From contig CAYFGQ010000003.1 in NCBI GenBank assembly GCA_964342525.1, forward strand, positions 52,452 through 116,451: a stretch of 64,000 bases of DNA, read 5' to 3'. Source of the DNA: G963676205 sp964342525. Lineage in GTDB: Bacteria > Campylobacterota > Campylobacteria > Campylobacterales > Arcobacteraceae. Shown here piece by piece: positions 8,401 to 17,105 of the stretch (position 1 is the first letter of the stretch; each line of letters begins with the position of its first letter). A program made the position numbers and the translations under genes. Under the pieces are notes generated by a model. It was not told the origin of the DNA, ran no database searches, and saw only the letters and a list, made by a program, of their open reading frames with translations.

Positions 8401-9567
8401 TTACCTTTTTATTGTAGATGTAAGATAAGCTAGTTCTAGTTTTGATTGTTTTAACTGCTTTTGATACATCAATCTTTTTTTCTTTTCATCTATTATTTTA
8501 TTTTCTATAGCCAAAGCACCTATCACACTATCCATCTTATTTTGATTTATGATTAGCTCTTTTTCTTTTTCAAGGTGGGCTAAGATTTGATCTATGTATT
8601 TTATAGAGTTTTTTGAGAGTCTATTTTTTGATAGCTCTATCTTATATTTTTTATAAAGTGCATTTTTTACCTCTTCATATCTTTGTCTTGATATCTCTAT
8701 TTGTTTAAAGGATTTATGCAGTTCATTACTCTCTTTTTTATAGATATTTAAAGGCATCTTTATGGCTATATTTACATAGTCATCAAACTTTTCCCTTTGA
8801 TAATATCCTGCACTTAGAGTAAAATCACTTGATTCATTTTCTCTAGCAAGCTCTTTTTTTACATTTGCTTTTTTGATATTTAGCTCTTCTATTTGTAGAA
8901 GTTTATGACTTGTGATATCTTCATCATAAATAAATTCATTTACATTTTCTATATTTTTTACGTCATCATTTACTAGCTCTGATAGTTTTACGTACTTTTG
9001 TTCTATCTTTTCAAGATCTATTTGTATTGATAAATTTATTGTATCTATCATCAAATCATTTTGTAGGGAGATTTGAAAAGCTTGTTTATGTTGTATATGG
9101 TTATCGTGATAGTTTTTTATCTCTTTTATATTTAAAATTTTTTGTTTGTTTAGTTTTATTTTTTCCTCTAGCTCTTGTATTTCATAGGCTAAGGTGTATA
9201 TTTTTTTTGATATTTGGTCTTTTTTCTCTTTTAATATTATTTGTAAAATCTCTTTATTTATATATGCTATTTTTGATTTTTGCTCTAACTTATCTGAGTC
9301 TGTTATCTCTTGGGAGATACTTATATATTGTGTTTGCATAGGTTCTAGAGCCCTATCTGTAGGTTCATCTAGATTTATATCATTTAACCCAATACTTAAA
9401 ATTGGGTTTTTATATATGTCACTATTTTTTATATCATAATCACTAGCTTTGATTTGTAGCTCTAACTTTTTTAAAGTAGGATTATTATCATATGACTTTG
9501 ATACAAGAGTTTGTATATCTGTGGCATAAAGTGATGCCACAAGAGTTAAAGGAAGAAAAGCTTTCAC
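8401..9567 (-). CDS. TolC-family outer-membrane efflux protein
   Basis: A 388-residue outer-membrane channel protein in line with the CusB adaptor. The start is GTG at 9567, preceded by GGAGG and directly followed by a signal peptide ('KAFLPLTLVASLYA'). A longer in-frame reading from 9603 would overlap the upstream gene and bury the signal. The protein has long coiled-coil helical stretches in two repeats, as in TolC and CusC. It begins 2 nt after the ytkA-like stop and ends 4 nt before cusB, so it is co-transcribed with both. Confidence 0.85.
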   Translation of the reverse strand: MKAFLPLTLVASLYATDIQTLVSKSYDNNPTLKKLELQIKASDYDIKNSDIYKNPILSIGLNDINLDEPTDRALEPMQTQYISISQEITDSDKLEQKSKIAYINKEILQIILKEKKDQISKKIYTLAYEIQELEEKIKLNKQKILNIKEIKNYHDNHIQHKQAFQISLQNDLMIDTINLSIQIDLEKIEQKYVKLSELVNDDVKNIENVNEFIYDEDITSHKLLQIEELNIKKANVKKELARENESSDFTLSAGYYQREKFDDYVNIAIKMPLNIYKKESNELHKSFKQIEISRQRYEEVKNALYKKYKIELSKNRLSKNSIKYIDQILAHLEKEKELIINQNKMDSVIGALAIENKIIDEKKKRLMYQKQLKQSKLELAYLTSTIKR

Positions 9568-9569
9568 GC

Positions 9570-10010
9570 TTATTTCCCTCCTCCACATTTTCCAGCACCA
9601 CACTTACCAGCGCCACATTTCATACCTGAGCTAGATTGTCCAAGATTTACACTACCTCTATATCTATACTTTTTACCTTTGTGTTTAAACTGAATATGAT
9701 ATTGCCATGTTCCACCCATAGAAAAGTTGATCATAGTTTTATATACATCACCATCTAATTTTCCATTTCCTATAAAATCCATATAAGGCATACCAGGCAT
9801 CTCTGGCATAAAAAACTTTGCTCTTACTTTTGCATCTTTGATCACTTCACCATTTTTTGATAATTTGATAGTGATATCATTATCACCTTCAATTAGAGTT
9901 TTATCAGATTTGATTTCTACTTCATAACCTCTTGTATCACCCTTATCATAAAAACCACCTGCAAATACTAGTGTAGTAAACATTAAAAAAATAGCCAATA
10001 TCTTTTTCAT
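9570..10010 (-). CDS. YtkA/FixH-like periplasmic protein with Cys-rich C-terminal repeat
   Basis: A 146-residue exported protein. The chosen ATG at 10010 follows AAAAGGA and begins a signal peptide ('MKKILAIFLMFTTLVFAG'). The body is an immunoglobulin-like YtkA domain ('YEVEIKSDKTLIEGDNDITI', 'KFFMPEMPGMPYM', 'GGTWQYHIQF'). The 'MPEMPGMPYM' stretch supplies four Met residues suited to Cu(I). The tail repeats 'CGAGK' twice, then 'CGGGK'. As first gene of a Cus-type operon it probably binds or delivers copper in the periplasm; this is inference from residues and context. A minus-strand TATACT lies upstream. Confidence 0.75.
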   Translation of the reverse strand: MKKILAIFLMFTTLVFAGGFYDKGDTRGYEVEIKSDKTLIEGDNDITIKLSKNGEVIKDAKVRAKFFMPEMPGMPYMDFIGNGKLDGDVYKTMINFSMGGTWQYHIQFKHKGKKYRYRGSVNLGQSSSGMKCGAGKCGAGKCGGGK

Positions 10011-10130
10011 ATTTTTCCTTTTAAATCTTAGTTTTGGAAGTATAATCATTTTATGTGTAGTGTATGTGAAATTAAACATTCACTTTACAATACTTTGATA
10101 TATTTAATTATTATAAAATAAGGACATACC

Positions 10131-11510
10131 ATGAAACAGTTTGATCTGATAATCATAGGAGCAGGAAGAGCAAGCAATCTTGCAATAACTGCCAGTAAAA
10201 AAGGTAAAAAAGTAGCCCTAATAGAAAAATCAAAACTTGGTGGGACTTGTCCAAATAGAGGATGTGTACCATCTAAACTACTTATAGGATATGCCCATGT
10301 GGCAAGGACTATAAAAGAATCCCAAAGGCACTTTATAGATTCACACATAGATCATATAGATGTGGGTAAAATCTTTAAAGAGATAAATCACTATGTTGAG
10401 GGTGTTGATGCAAGATACAATAGTAGGATGGATAAAAATATAGAAGTATTTAAAGGTACTGGAACATTCATCTCAAATAATATTGTAAAAGTAAATGATC
10501 AAGAACTCACTGCACCAAAGATTGTAATAGCAACGGGTACTAGACCTATAGAAGCAGCCTATGAAAAAGCATGGACTAGTGATGATATTTTCCCACTAAT
10601 AGATACTATACCAAAATCTATCACCATAGTTGGTTCAGGATTTATAGCATGTGAACTTGCAAATTTCTTTGATGCAGTTGGGATAAAAACAAAACTACTA
10701 GTAAGAAGTGAAAATCTTCTATCAAATGAAGACAAAGATATCTCTGCTATTTTTAAAGAGCAAATCTCTAAAACCCTTGATATTGAATTTAATACTAGTA
10801 TAAAAAAAATAGATCATCAAAATAAAGAGTTTAATTTAATCCTTGAAAACAAAGATGGTAGTATAAAAAACCATACAAGCCAAGCACTACTTTATGCTAC
10901 AGGGAGAAAAGCAAATACAGATACTCTAAATCTTCAAAATACAGATATTCAAATTGAGGAAAGGGGTTTTATAAAAAGAGATGAGTTTTTTGAAACAACA
11001 GCAAAAGGTGTATATGTAGTAGGTGATGCAGCAGGTGAACATATGCTTCAACATGCAGCAGCTTATGAAGTTAACCATTTAGGAAAGATTTTACTTGAAG
11101 ATGAAAAAGAGCCTTTAGTGTTTAAATATATGCCCCATGCAGTATTTAGTGAACCTGAGATTGCAAGTGTAGGTATAAGTGAGCAAAAAGCAAAAGAGAA
11201 AAAAATAGAATATATCACAAGCACTACTGATTGGTTAGCAAGTGCAAAAGCTATGTCAATGAGGACAAAATACCCTAGAACAAAATTTATAGTTGATCCA
11301 AATAGCTATAAAATATTGGGATGTCATATGATTGGTCCAGATAGTGCAACAATGATACACCAAGTATTATCTATACTTCATATAGATAATGATATAAGAC
11401 ATTTAAAAGAGATGCTTTATATCCATCCAGCACTAAGTGAAGCACTATTGCCTGCTGCGGTAAATGCGGTAAAAGAGATAGAGAAATATATGGAGAATCA
11501 AAAAAGATAA
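10131..11510 (+). CDS. FAD-dependent pyridine nucleotide-disulfide oxidoreductase
   Basis: A 459-residue class I flavoprotein disulfide reductase. The FAD-binding 'IIIGAGRASNLAI' is at residues 7-19, with redox cysteines in 'GGTCPNRGCVPSK' at 39-51. The NAD(P)H motif 'GSGFIACELANFFDAVG' is followed by 'VYVVGDAAGE', and the dimer-interface base motif 'HPALSEALLPA' carries the catalytic His-Glu. The closest families are mycothione reductase and mercuric or dihydrolipoyl reductases. The substrate is unknown; no lipoyl-enzyme or mer genes lie nearby. It is divergent from the copper operon, so a thiol or metal stress role is possible but unproven. Confidence 0.85.
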   Translation: MKQFDLIIIGAGRASNLAITASKKGKKVALIEKSKLGGTCPNRGCVPSKLLIGYAHVARTIKESQRHFIDSHIDHIDVGKIFKEINHYVEGVDARYNSRMDKNIEVFKGTGTFISNNIVKVNDQELTAPKIVIATGTRPIEAAYEKAWTSDDIFPLIDTIPKSITIVGSGFIACELANFFDAVGIKTKLLVRSENLLSNEDKDISAIFKEQISKTLDIEFNTSIKKIDHQNKEFNLILENKDGSIKNHTSQALLYATGRKANTDTLNLQNTDIQIEERGFIKRDEFFETTAKGVYVVGDAAGEHMLQHAAAYEVNHLGKILLEDEKEPLVFKYMPHAVFSEPEIASVGISEQKAKEKKIEYITSTTDWLASAKAMSMRTKYPRTKFIVDPNSYKILGCHMIGPDSATMIHQVLSILHIDNDIRHLKEMLYIHPALSEALLPAAVNAVKEIEKYMENQKR

Positions 11511-11596
11511 ATTCCACTAAAGAAAATAATTTTTTATAAGAGAGTTAAAATAATATATATTATATGATATAAACAATTTTAAAATAATGGTTTAAT

Positions 11597-13357
11597 ATGC
11601 AAAAATTCAAGAAACATTTGACTCTTAAAACATCTTATTTTATCATCCTTATATCCCTTAGTGCATGGGCATTTATTGCATTTTTCACTATGGATCAACT
11701 TATAGTGATACAAAAGCAATACGCAAAAATCATCAATATAAGTGGAAAACAAAGAATGCTTTCTCAAAAAACTGCTTTTATTGTAAAAAAGGTTTATGAA
11801 ACCCAAGATTTAAAACAATTAAACCATCTAAAAGAACTTACAATAAAGATGAAAAAATATCATGATTTTCTTATATCAAATCTTACCTCTGATTATATGC
11901 ATAGTATATATTTTTCTGATCCTCACAATTTAGATGATAAGGTTATAAAATATTTTAAACTTTTAGATGATTTTATTGAAAATGAAGAGTATGATATTAT
12001 CAGCCATATTGAGCTTTATTCATTGGAGCTTTTACCAAAACTTGAATATGCTGTGGATGAATTTGAAAGGGAGAGTAATAGAAATACCTCTGATCTCCAA
12101 TTTAGAGAATATATCATCCTAATAGGTACACTCTTAACCCTTTTAGTACAGCTTATATTTATAATGCTCCCTACTTTAAAATTGATAAAAGACTCGGAGA
12201 AAAAACTAAAAAACTATAATAAAAAACTTGAAAACGAAGTTGAGCTAAAAACAAAAGAGATCATAAAAAAGAATGAAAAAACAAAGTTTTATATAGATAA
12301 TATCCACTCTTTACTAATCGCCCTAGACAATCATGGAAATGTACAAATGATCAATAAATACGCCTGTGAAGTTTTAGGACATGAAGAAAAAGATATCTTG
12401 GGAAGAAACTGGTTTCACATAGGTGTAGTACCAAACCAAGAGTTAGCTAAACTAAAAGCTATATTTAAAAGTATAGTAAGTGGTAAAGCACAAATTTTAG
12501 AAAATGCTATAGAACATAAACTTATCGATAAAAATAATGAAGAGAAACTATTCACTTGGGCAAATGCAGTTTTAATAGAAGAGGATCAAATAGTTGGGGT
12601 TCTTCTCTCAGGTATTGATATCTCAGATCAAAGAAAACAAGAGCGTATCTTAATTGAGCAACAAAAACTAGCTTCTATGGGTGAAATGATAGGAAATATT
12701 GCCCACCAATGGAGACAACCTTTATCAGTGATCACAACCCTATCTTCAGGGCTAAAACTACAAAAAGAGTTTGGTATCTTAGAGGATCAAAAACTTTATG
12801 AGTCCCTTGATAAGATCACTGATAGCTCAGAATATCTATCCAAAACTATTGATACCTTTAGAAACTTCCTAAAAGATAATAAAGAACTAAGAGAATCAAT
12901 CCTTCAAGATGGAATCTTACAAGCCCTAGATATAGTAAGACCATCTATAGATAATAACCATATCTCAATCTTTAACAATCTTGATGAAATTGAACCTATA
13001 AAACTACAATTAGTTATGGGCGAACTTGTGGAAGTGATCATAAATATCCTAAACAATGCAAAAGATGCCCATATAGATAAAAAAACAAATGAGCCTTGGA
13101 TCAAAATCTATCTAGAAAAAAAAGAAGAGACTATACAAATAAGTATAGAAGATAATGCAGAGGGAATCCCTGAAGAGATTATTGAGAGAATATTTGAGCC
13201 ATACTTTACAACCAAACATGAATCCCAAGGGACAGGTTTAGGACTACATATGAGCCACAAAATAATCACAGAAAGCCTTGGTGGAAAACTTTTTGTAAAA
13301 AATACAAAATATGGTGCAAAATTTTTAATAGTTATACCAATTAAAAATAATAAATAA
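11597..13357 (+). CDS. Sensor histidine kinase, PilJ-type sensor plus PAS
   Basis: 586 residues. A transmembrane helix at about 12-32 precedes a periplasmic type-IV-pili/NarX-like domain ('IINISGKQRMLSQKTAF'), then TM2 at about 171-193. A coiled coil, a PAS domain (about 229-345) and the kinase core follow. The phosphoacceptor is His370 in 'GNIAHQWRQPLSV'. N box 'NILNNAKDAH', G1 'EDNAEGIPEEII' and G2 'QGTGLGLHMSH' are intact. It is the first of four related kinases read in the same direction with no response regulator nearby. The PilJ domain in NarX-type sensors binds small anions; the ligand here is unknown. Confidence 0.9.
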   Translation: MQKFKKHLTLKTSYFIILISLSAWAFIAFFTMDQLIVIQKQYAKIINISGKQRMLSQKTAFIVKKVYETQDLKQLNHLKELTIKMKKYHDFLISNLTSDYMHSIYFSDPHNLDDKVIKYFKLLDDFIENEEYDIISHIELYSLELLPKLEYAVDEFERESNRNTSDLQFREYIILIGTLLTLLVQLIFIMLPTLKLIKDSEKKLKNYNKKLENEVELKTKEIIKKNEKTKFYIDNIHSLLIALDNHGNVQMINKYACEVLGHEEKDILGRNWFHIGVVPNQELAKLKAIFKSIVSGKAQILENAIEHKLIDKNNEEKLFTWANAVLIEEDQIVGVLLSGIDISDQRKQERILIEQQKLASMGEMIGNIAHQWRQPLSVITTLSSGLKLQKEFGILEDQKLYESLDKITDSSEYLSKTIDTFRNFLKDNKELRESILQDGILQALDIVRPSIDNNHISIFNNLDEIEPIKLQLVMGELVEVIINILNNAKDAHIDKKTNEPWIKIYLEKKEETIQISIEDNAEGIPEEIIERIFEPYFTTKHESQGTGLGLHMSHKIITESLGGKLFVKNTKYGAKFLIVIPIKNNK

Positions 13358-13443
13358 ATTGATATCTAGTCGCAAAAAAGCTAGCTATCAATCTATTTAC
13401 TCTATAATCCGAATCATAAAAATATACAAATATAGGTAAATAA

Positions 13444-14793
13444 GTGTTCACTAGTGCAAAAGAAGTTTTAAAAAAACTTGATTATTATCCCCAATTGATA
13501 GAGATATTATTTAAAAATAGATCAGGAGCTTTAGCTTCAAATTTTCTTGCACCAATTGGTTTAGTGTATATACTTTTAGAATTTATCCCTACTATCTATC
13601 TTACATACTTTATTCTTTTAGAATTTATTTTAGGTTTTCTTAGAATCTATTCTGCTGAGAGAGGTTTAGTTTATCTAAAACAAAAAGATGATCAGAAGGT
13701 AAAAAAATACCTAAAACTACATCTAATATCACTATTTTTAAATTCGACCCTATTTGGGCTTATAGCCATACTGACCATATTTTACGCCGAACAACTCCAT
13801 GTATTTATAATGGTATCTTTAGTTTTTGGTCTTATTGCAGGGGCAACCTCAACACTATCTTCTGTTTACCACGCGGTGGTTGTTTATACTACACCTTTTA
13901 TATCTTTATTTATAATAGGTTTACTTATGGCTTTTACAGATATCTATCTACTATTAGCCATAGTTCTTACTATCTTTTTAGTTGTTACCTTACCTTCAAG
14001 CTTTAGATTATATCTAGCACTAAAAACAAATATTGATAAAACAAATATCATCACAAAACAAAAAGAGCAAATACTAGAGAATCAAGCCCACCTAATCAAC
14101 TCTGAAAAAATGGCATCATTAGGTGAGATGCTTGCAAATATAGCCCACCAATGGAGACAACCCCTTAGCTCTATCTCTATGGTAGCCTCCGGAGTAAAAC
14201 TTGAAAATCAACTAGGTCTAAAAATAAGTACAAAAGATCTTGATAATAAGATGGATACTATCCTTGTAAGCTCTGATTATTTATCAAATACTATAGATAC
14301 CTTTAGAAATTTTTTAAAAAACTCAAAAGAGATTGAAGATGTGATCATTCAAGATAGACTTCAAATGGTATATGAGGTTGTAGGAACAGCCCTAAAAAAT
14401 GCACATATAGAATTAATGATCAATTACGACACAAAAGAACCTATCAAAAAATCAATGGTCTCTGGTGAACTAGATCAAGTTCTTATAAATATAATAAACA
14501 ATGCAAAAGATATATTAATAGAAAAAAATATATCAAAACCTTGGATAAAAATAGAACTAATAAAAAAAGAAAACTCTATAATCATAAGTATAGAAGATAA
14601 TGGTGGGGGAATACCTGAGAATATCATCTCAAAAATATTTGAAGCATACTTCACCACAAAACACAAATACCAAGGTACAGGTTTGGGACTACATATGAGT
14701 TATAAAATAATAGTTGAAAATTTCAAAGGTAAACTCTATGCAAAAAACACTGATAATGGTGCTAAATTTTTCATAGAGTTACCTCTTAACTAA
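13444..14793 (+). CDS. Sensor histidine kinase with multi-TM N-terminus
   Basis: 449 residues from a GTG start. About six transmembrane helices fill residues 25-195 with only short loops, so the sensor is membrane-embedded rather than periplasmic. A short coiled coil leads to a kinase core with His235 in 'ANIAHQWRQPLSS', N box 'NIINNAKDIL', 'EDNGGGIPENII' and 'QGTGLGLHMSYK'. The core is closely similar to the kinases at 11597 and 19645, so this looks like core duplication with exchange of sensor domains. The 87-nt gap from the upstream kinase could allow co-transcription. Confidence 0.88.
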   Translation: MFTSAKEVLKKLDYYPQLIEILFKNRSGALASNFLAPIGLVYILLEFIPTIYLTYFILLEFILGFLRIYSAERGLVYLKQKDDQKVKKYLKLHLISLFLNSTLFGLIAILTIFYAEQLHVFIMVSLVFGLIAGATSTLSSVYHAVVVYTTPFISLFIIGLLMAFTDIYLLLAIVLTIFLVVTLPSSFRLYLALKTNIDKTNIITKQKEQILENQAHLINSEKMASLGEMLANIAHQWRQPLSSISMVASGVKLENQLGLKISTKDLDNKMDTILVSSDYLSNTIDTFRNFLKNSKEIEDVIIQDRLQMVYEVVGTALKNAHIELMINYDTKEPIKKSMVSGELDQVLINIINNAKDILIEKNISKPWIKIELIKKENSIIISIEDNGGGIPENIISKIFEAYFTTKHKYQGTGLGLHMSYKIIVENFKGKLYAKNTDNGAKFFIELPLN

Positions 14794-14949
14794 CTCTCTT
14801 TTTATTTTGCCAAGCTCTTTAAAAAAGCACCCCTTAGTATACTCTTTACCATCAAAACTTTTATCATGTTCTTTTATAAGTTCAATATCTGTTTTACGTA
14901 CAGTATAGTTTTTTTGACAGTTTTTACAATATAAATTTTGTGTACTCAT
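14779..14949 (-). CDS. Small Cys-containing protein (56 aa), hypothetical
   Basis: An ORF of 56 codons from ATG 14949 to TAA 14779, overlapping the 3' end of the converging kinase gene by 15 bases. It begins 'MSTQNLYCKNCQKNYTVRKT', with a CxxC knuckle at residues 8-11 and a third Cys at 41 in 'TKGCFFKEL'. The composition, zinc-knuckle start and Lys/Glu-rich tail look like a real small protein rather than a shadow, and it fills the otherwise empty 320-base gap. No strong ribosome site is seen. Function unknown. Confidence 0.5.
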   Translation of the reverse strand: MSTQNLYCKNCQKNYTVRKTDIELIKEHDKSFDGKEYTKGCFFKELGKIKRELVKR

Positions 14950-15112
14950 AAAAACTACTATGCAAGTTTTGTTCTTCTAAAAGTTCTTTTATAACTTTTT
15001 TAATTTTTATATTAAAAAAATTATAAAAAACTTTACTTCTTTTCTTAATTTGATTGATTAATAAAGTAAGTTTTATTAAAATGTTACAAATTAATGACAA
15101 AAGAGTTTAGTA

Positions 15113-16957
15113 TTGTTCTTAAAAAACCTAATTATTTCAAGAGATGATCAAATAAGTGTAACTGCCACTTTACAAGATGCAGTTGATAAAATGTCACAAA
15201 TTCCATTGCATTATATAATCATAGTAAAAGAGAATAAACCCCTAGGTATTATTAGCCAAAATGATATAGTAAGACTTCTTAATCAAAATGTAAATTTTTC
15301 AAATATGGCAATAGACTACGCAGTTAGAAACCTACTTGTTTTACACAATACAAGACTAGCAGAACATGCCCTAAGTATGATGATAGATAATAATATCAAA
15401 AAGATCATAGTAGTAAACTCATCAGAAGAATATCAAGGCTGTTTAGAACAAGAAGATTTAATACACTGCTACGAAAAACAATTTCAATCTTCAAATCACC
15501 ATATAAGCCACCTTCTAAATACAGCAAATGAAGCCATAATCTTAGATGAAAATACCACTATTAAAGAGACACTAAAAGTTATGGTACAAAAAAATATCAC
15601 ATCCTTACTTGTAGCAAAAGATGAAAAACCAGTGGGTATTATCTCAGAGAGTGATATTGTAGATATTGCAAAGGAGCATATAAACCAAGAGCTAGCTATC
15701 AAAGAGTTTATGCACGCACCTATAGTATCTATGGATATGGATGAGTCTCTTATTGATATGATTGAGTTGATGAAAACTAAACACATAAGAAGAATGGTAA
15801 CATTTGATAGATCAACAAATAGATACCATATACTAAATTCAAAAGATGTGATAAGTGATATAAAAGGGAGCTACACAAACTTTTTAGAGTCAAAACTATT
15901 TGATCTAAGGCATAGTTTTAATGCTATCAATGAATATGTATTAGAGATCATAGACCTTGAAGATGAGCAGGTAATATTTTGGACAAACTCTATCACAAAG
16001 AAAAATTTTGAGGTAACTATAGATGATAATATCACAAAAGTGATTCCAATTGAGCTTTGGGAAGATATCCTTATAAGACTAAAAAATGACAAAGTATTTT
16101 TTGATACTATCCAAATAGATGATTGCCACTACCAAATGAAAGCCCACTATGGAACTATACTAAAAGATAATATTATAAAAATATTTTTAAATGATATCAC
16201 CCAAATAGTAAATATGCAAAAAACCCTAGAACTGCAAAATCAAATGCAACAACAAATGCTTTTCTCACAAGCAAAAATGGCTCAACTTGGGGAGATGATA
16301 GCAAATATCGCACACCAATGGAAACAACCACTATCAGTGATTATGTCTTCAGCTAGTGGAATAGAAGTGCAAAAAGAGTTTGATACTTTAACAGATAAAG
16401 CCCTTATGGATAACCTAAAAGGGGTAAAAGATAGTGCTAGATATCTTTCTGATACCATTGAAGTGTTTAGGGGATTTGTAAAAGAGAAAAAAGAGTTTAA
16501 AGAGGTGGTTTTACAAGATAGAATAAATAAGTCTTTACAAATAGTAAGTACAGCTTTAAAAAACAATTTTATAGAATTAAAAAACCTTATAGATTATAAC
16601 ACCCCTGTAAAATACACCCTAGTTTTAGGTGAACTATCCCAAGTACTAATAAACATCTTCAATAATGCAAAAGATGCCCTAGTGGAAAAGAAAACAGAAA
16701 ATCCATGGATAGAACTTGATCTACAAAAACAAAATGATCACATCCTTATAACAATAGAAGATAATGCAGGAGGAATTCCTGAGGATATTATAGATGATAT
16801 CTTCACTCAATACTTTACTACAAAAGATGATAATGGTACTGGTCTTGGACTTTATATGAGTAAAAAGATCATCACAGATAGTCTAAATGGTGAAATCTAT
16901 GCAAGAAATACAAAAAATGGAGCAAAGTTTTTTATTCAACTACCCCTAAAATCATAA
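15113..16957 (+). CDS. Cytoplasmic histidine kinase with four CBS domains
   Basis: 614 residues, TTG start; an upstream in-frame TGA at 15095 leaves no better start. Residues about 5-255 form four CBS motifs, for example 'PLGIISQNDIVRLL' and 'PVGIISESDIVDIA'. A PAS-like stretch follows (about 265-375), then the kinase core with His401 in 'ANIAHQWKQPLSV', N box 'NIFNNAKDAL', 'EDNAGGIPEDII' and 'NGTGLGLYMSKK'. No transmembrane helix is seen. CBS pairs usually bind adenine nucleotides, so it may sense energy charge; this is inference. CBS input on a histidine kinase is uncommon. Confidence 0.88.
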   Translation: MFLKNLIISRDDQISVTATLQDAVDKMSQIPLHYIIIVKENKPLGIISQNDIVRLLNQNVNFSNMAIDYAVRNLLVLHNTRLAEHALSMMIDNNIKKIIVVNSSEEYQGCLEQEDLIHCYEKQFQSSNHHISHLLNTANEAIILDENTTIKETLKVMVQKNITSLLVAKDEKPVGIISESDIVDIAKEHINQELAIKEFMHAPIVSMDMDESLIDMIELMKTKHIRRMVTFDRSTNRYHILNSKDVISDIKGSYTNFLESKLFDLRHSFNAINEYVLEIIDLEDEQVIFWTNSITKKNFEVTIDDNITKVIPIELWEDILIRLKNDKVFFDTIQIDDCHYQMKAHYGTILKDNIIKIFLNDITQIVNMQKTLELQNQMQQQMLFSQAKMAQLGEMIANIAHQWKQPLSVIMSSASGIEVQKEFDTLTDKALMDNLKGVKDSARYLSDTIEVFRGFVKEKKEFKEVVLQDRINKSLQIVSTALKNNFIELKNLIDYNTPVKYTLVLGELSQVLINIFNNAKDALVEKKTENPWIELDLQKQNDHILITIEDNAGGIPEDIIDDIFTQYFTTKDDNGTGLGLYMSKKIITDSLNGEIYARNTKNGAKFFIQLPLKS

Positions 16958-17105
16958 ATTAAATACTTTTATATAATCTTGATAAAAGATGTATAAAAGT
17001 AACAAATAAAAAATAATTTAAATTTTTACCCCACTTTGTAATCTAAAAGAAATAAAAACTCATATAATAATATACTACACAATATAAGACAATAAAGGAT
17101 TTACC

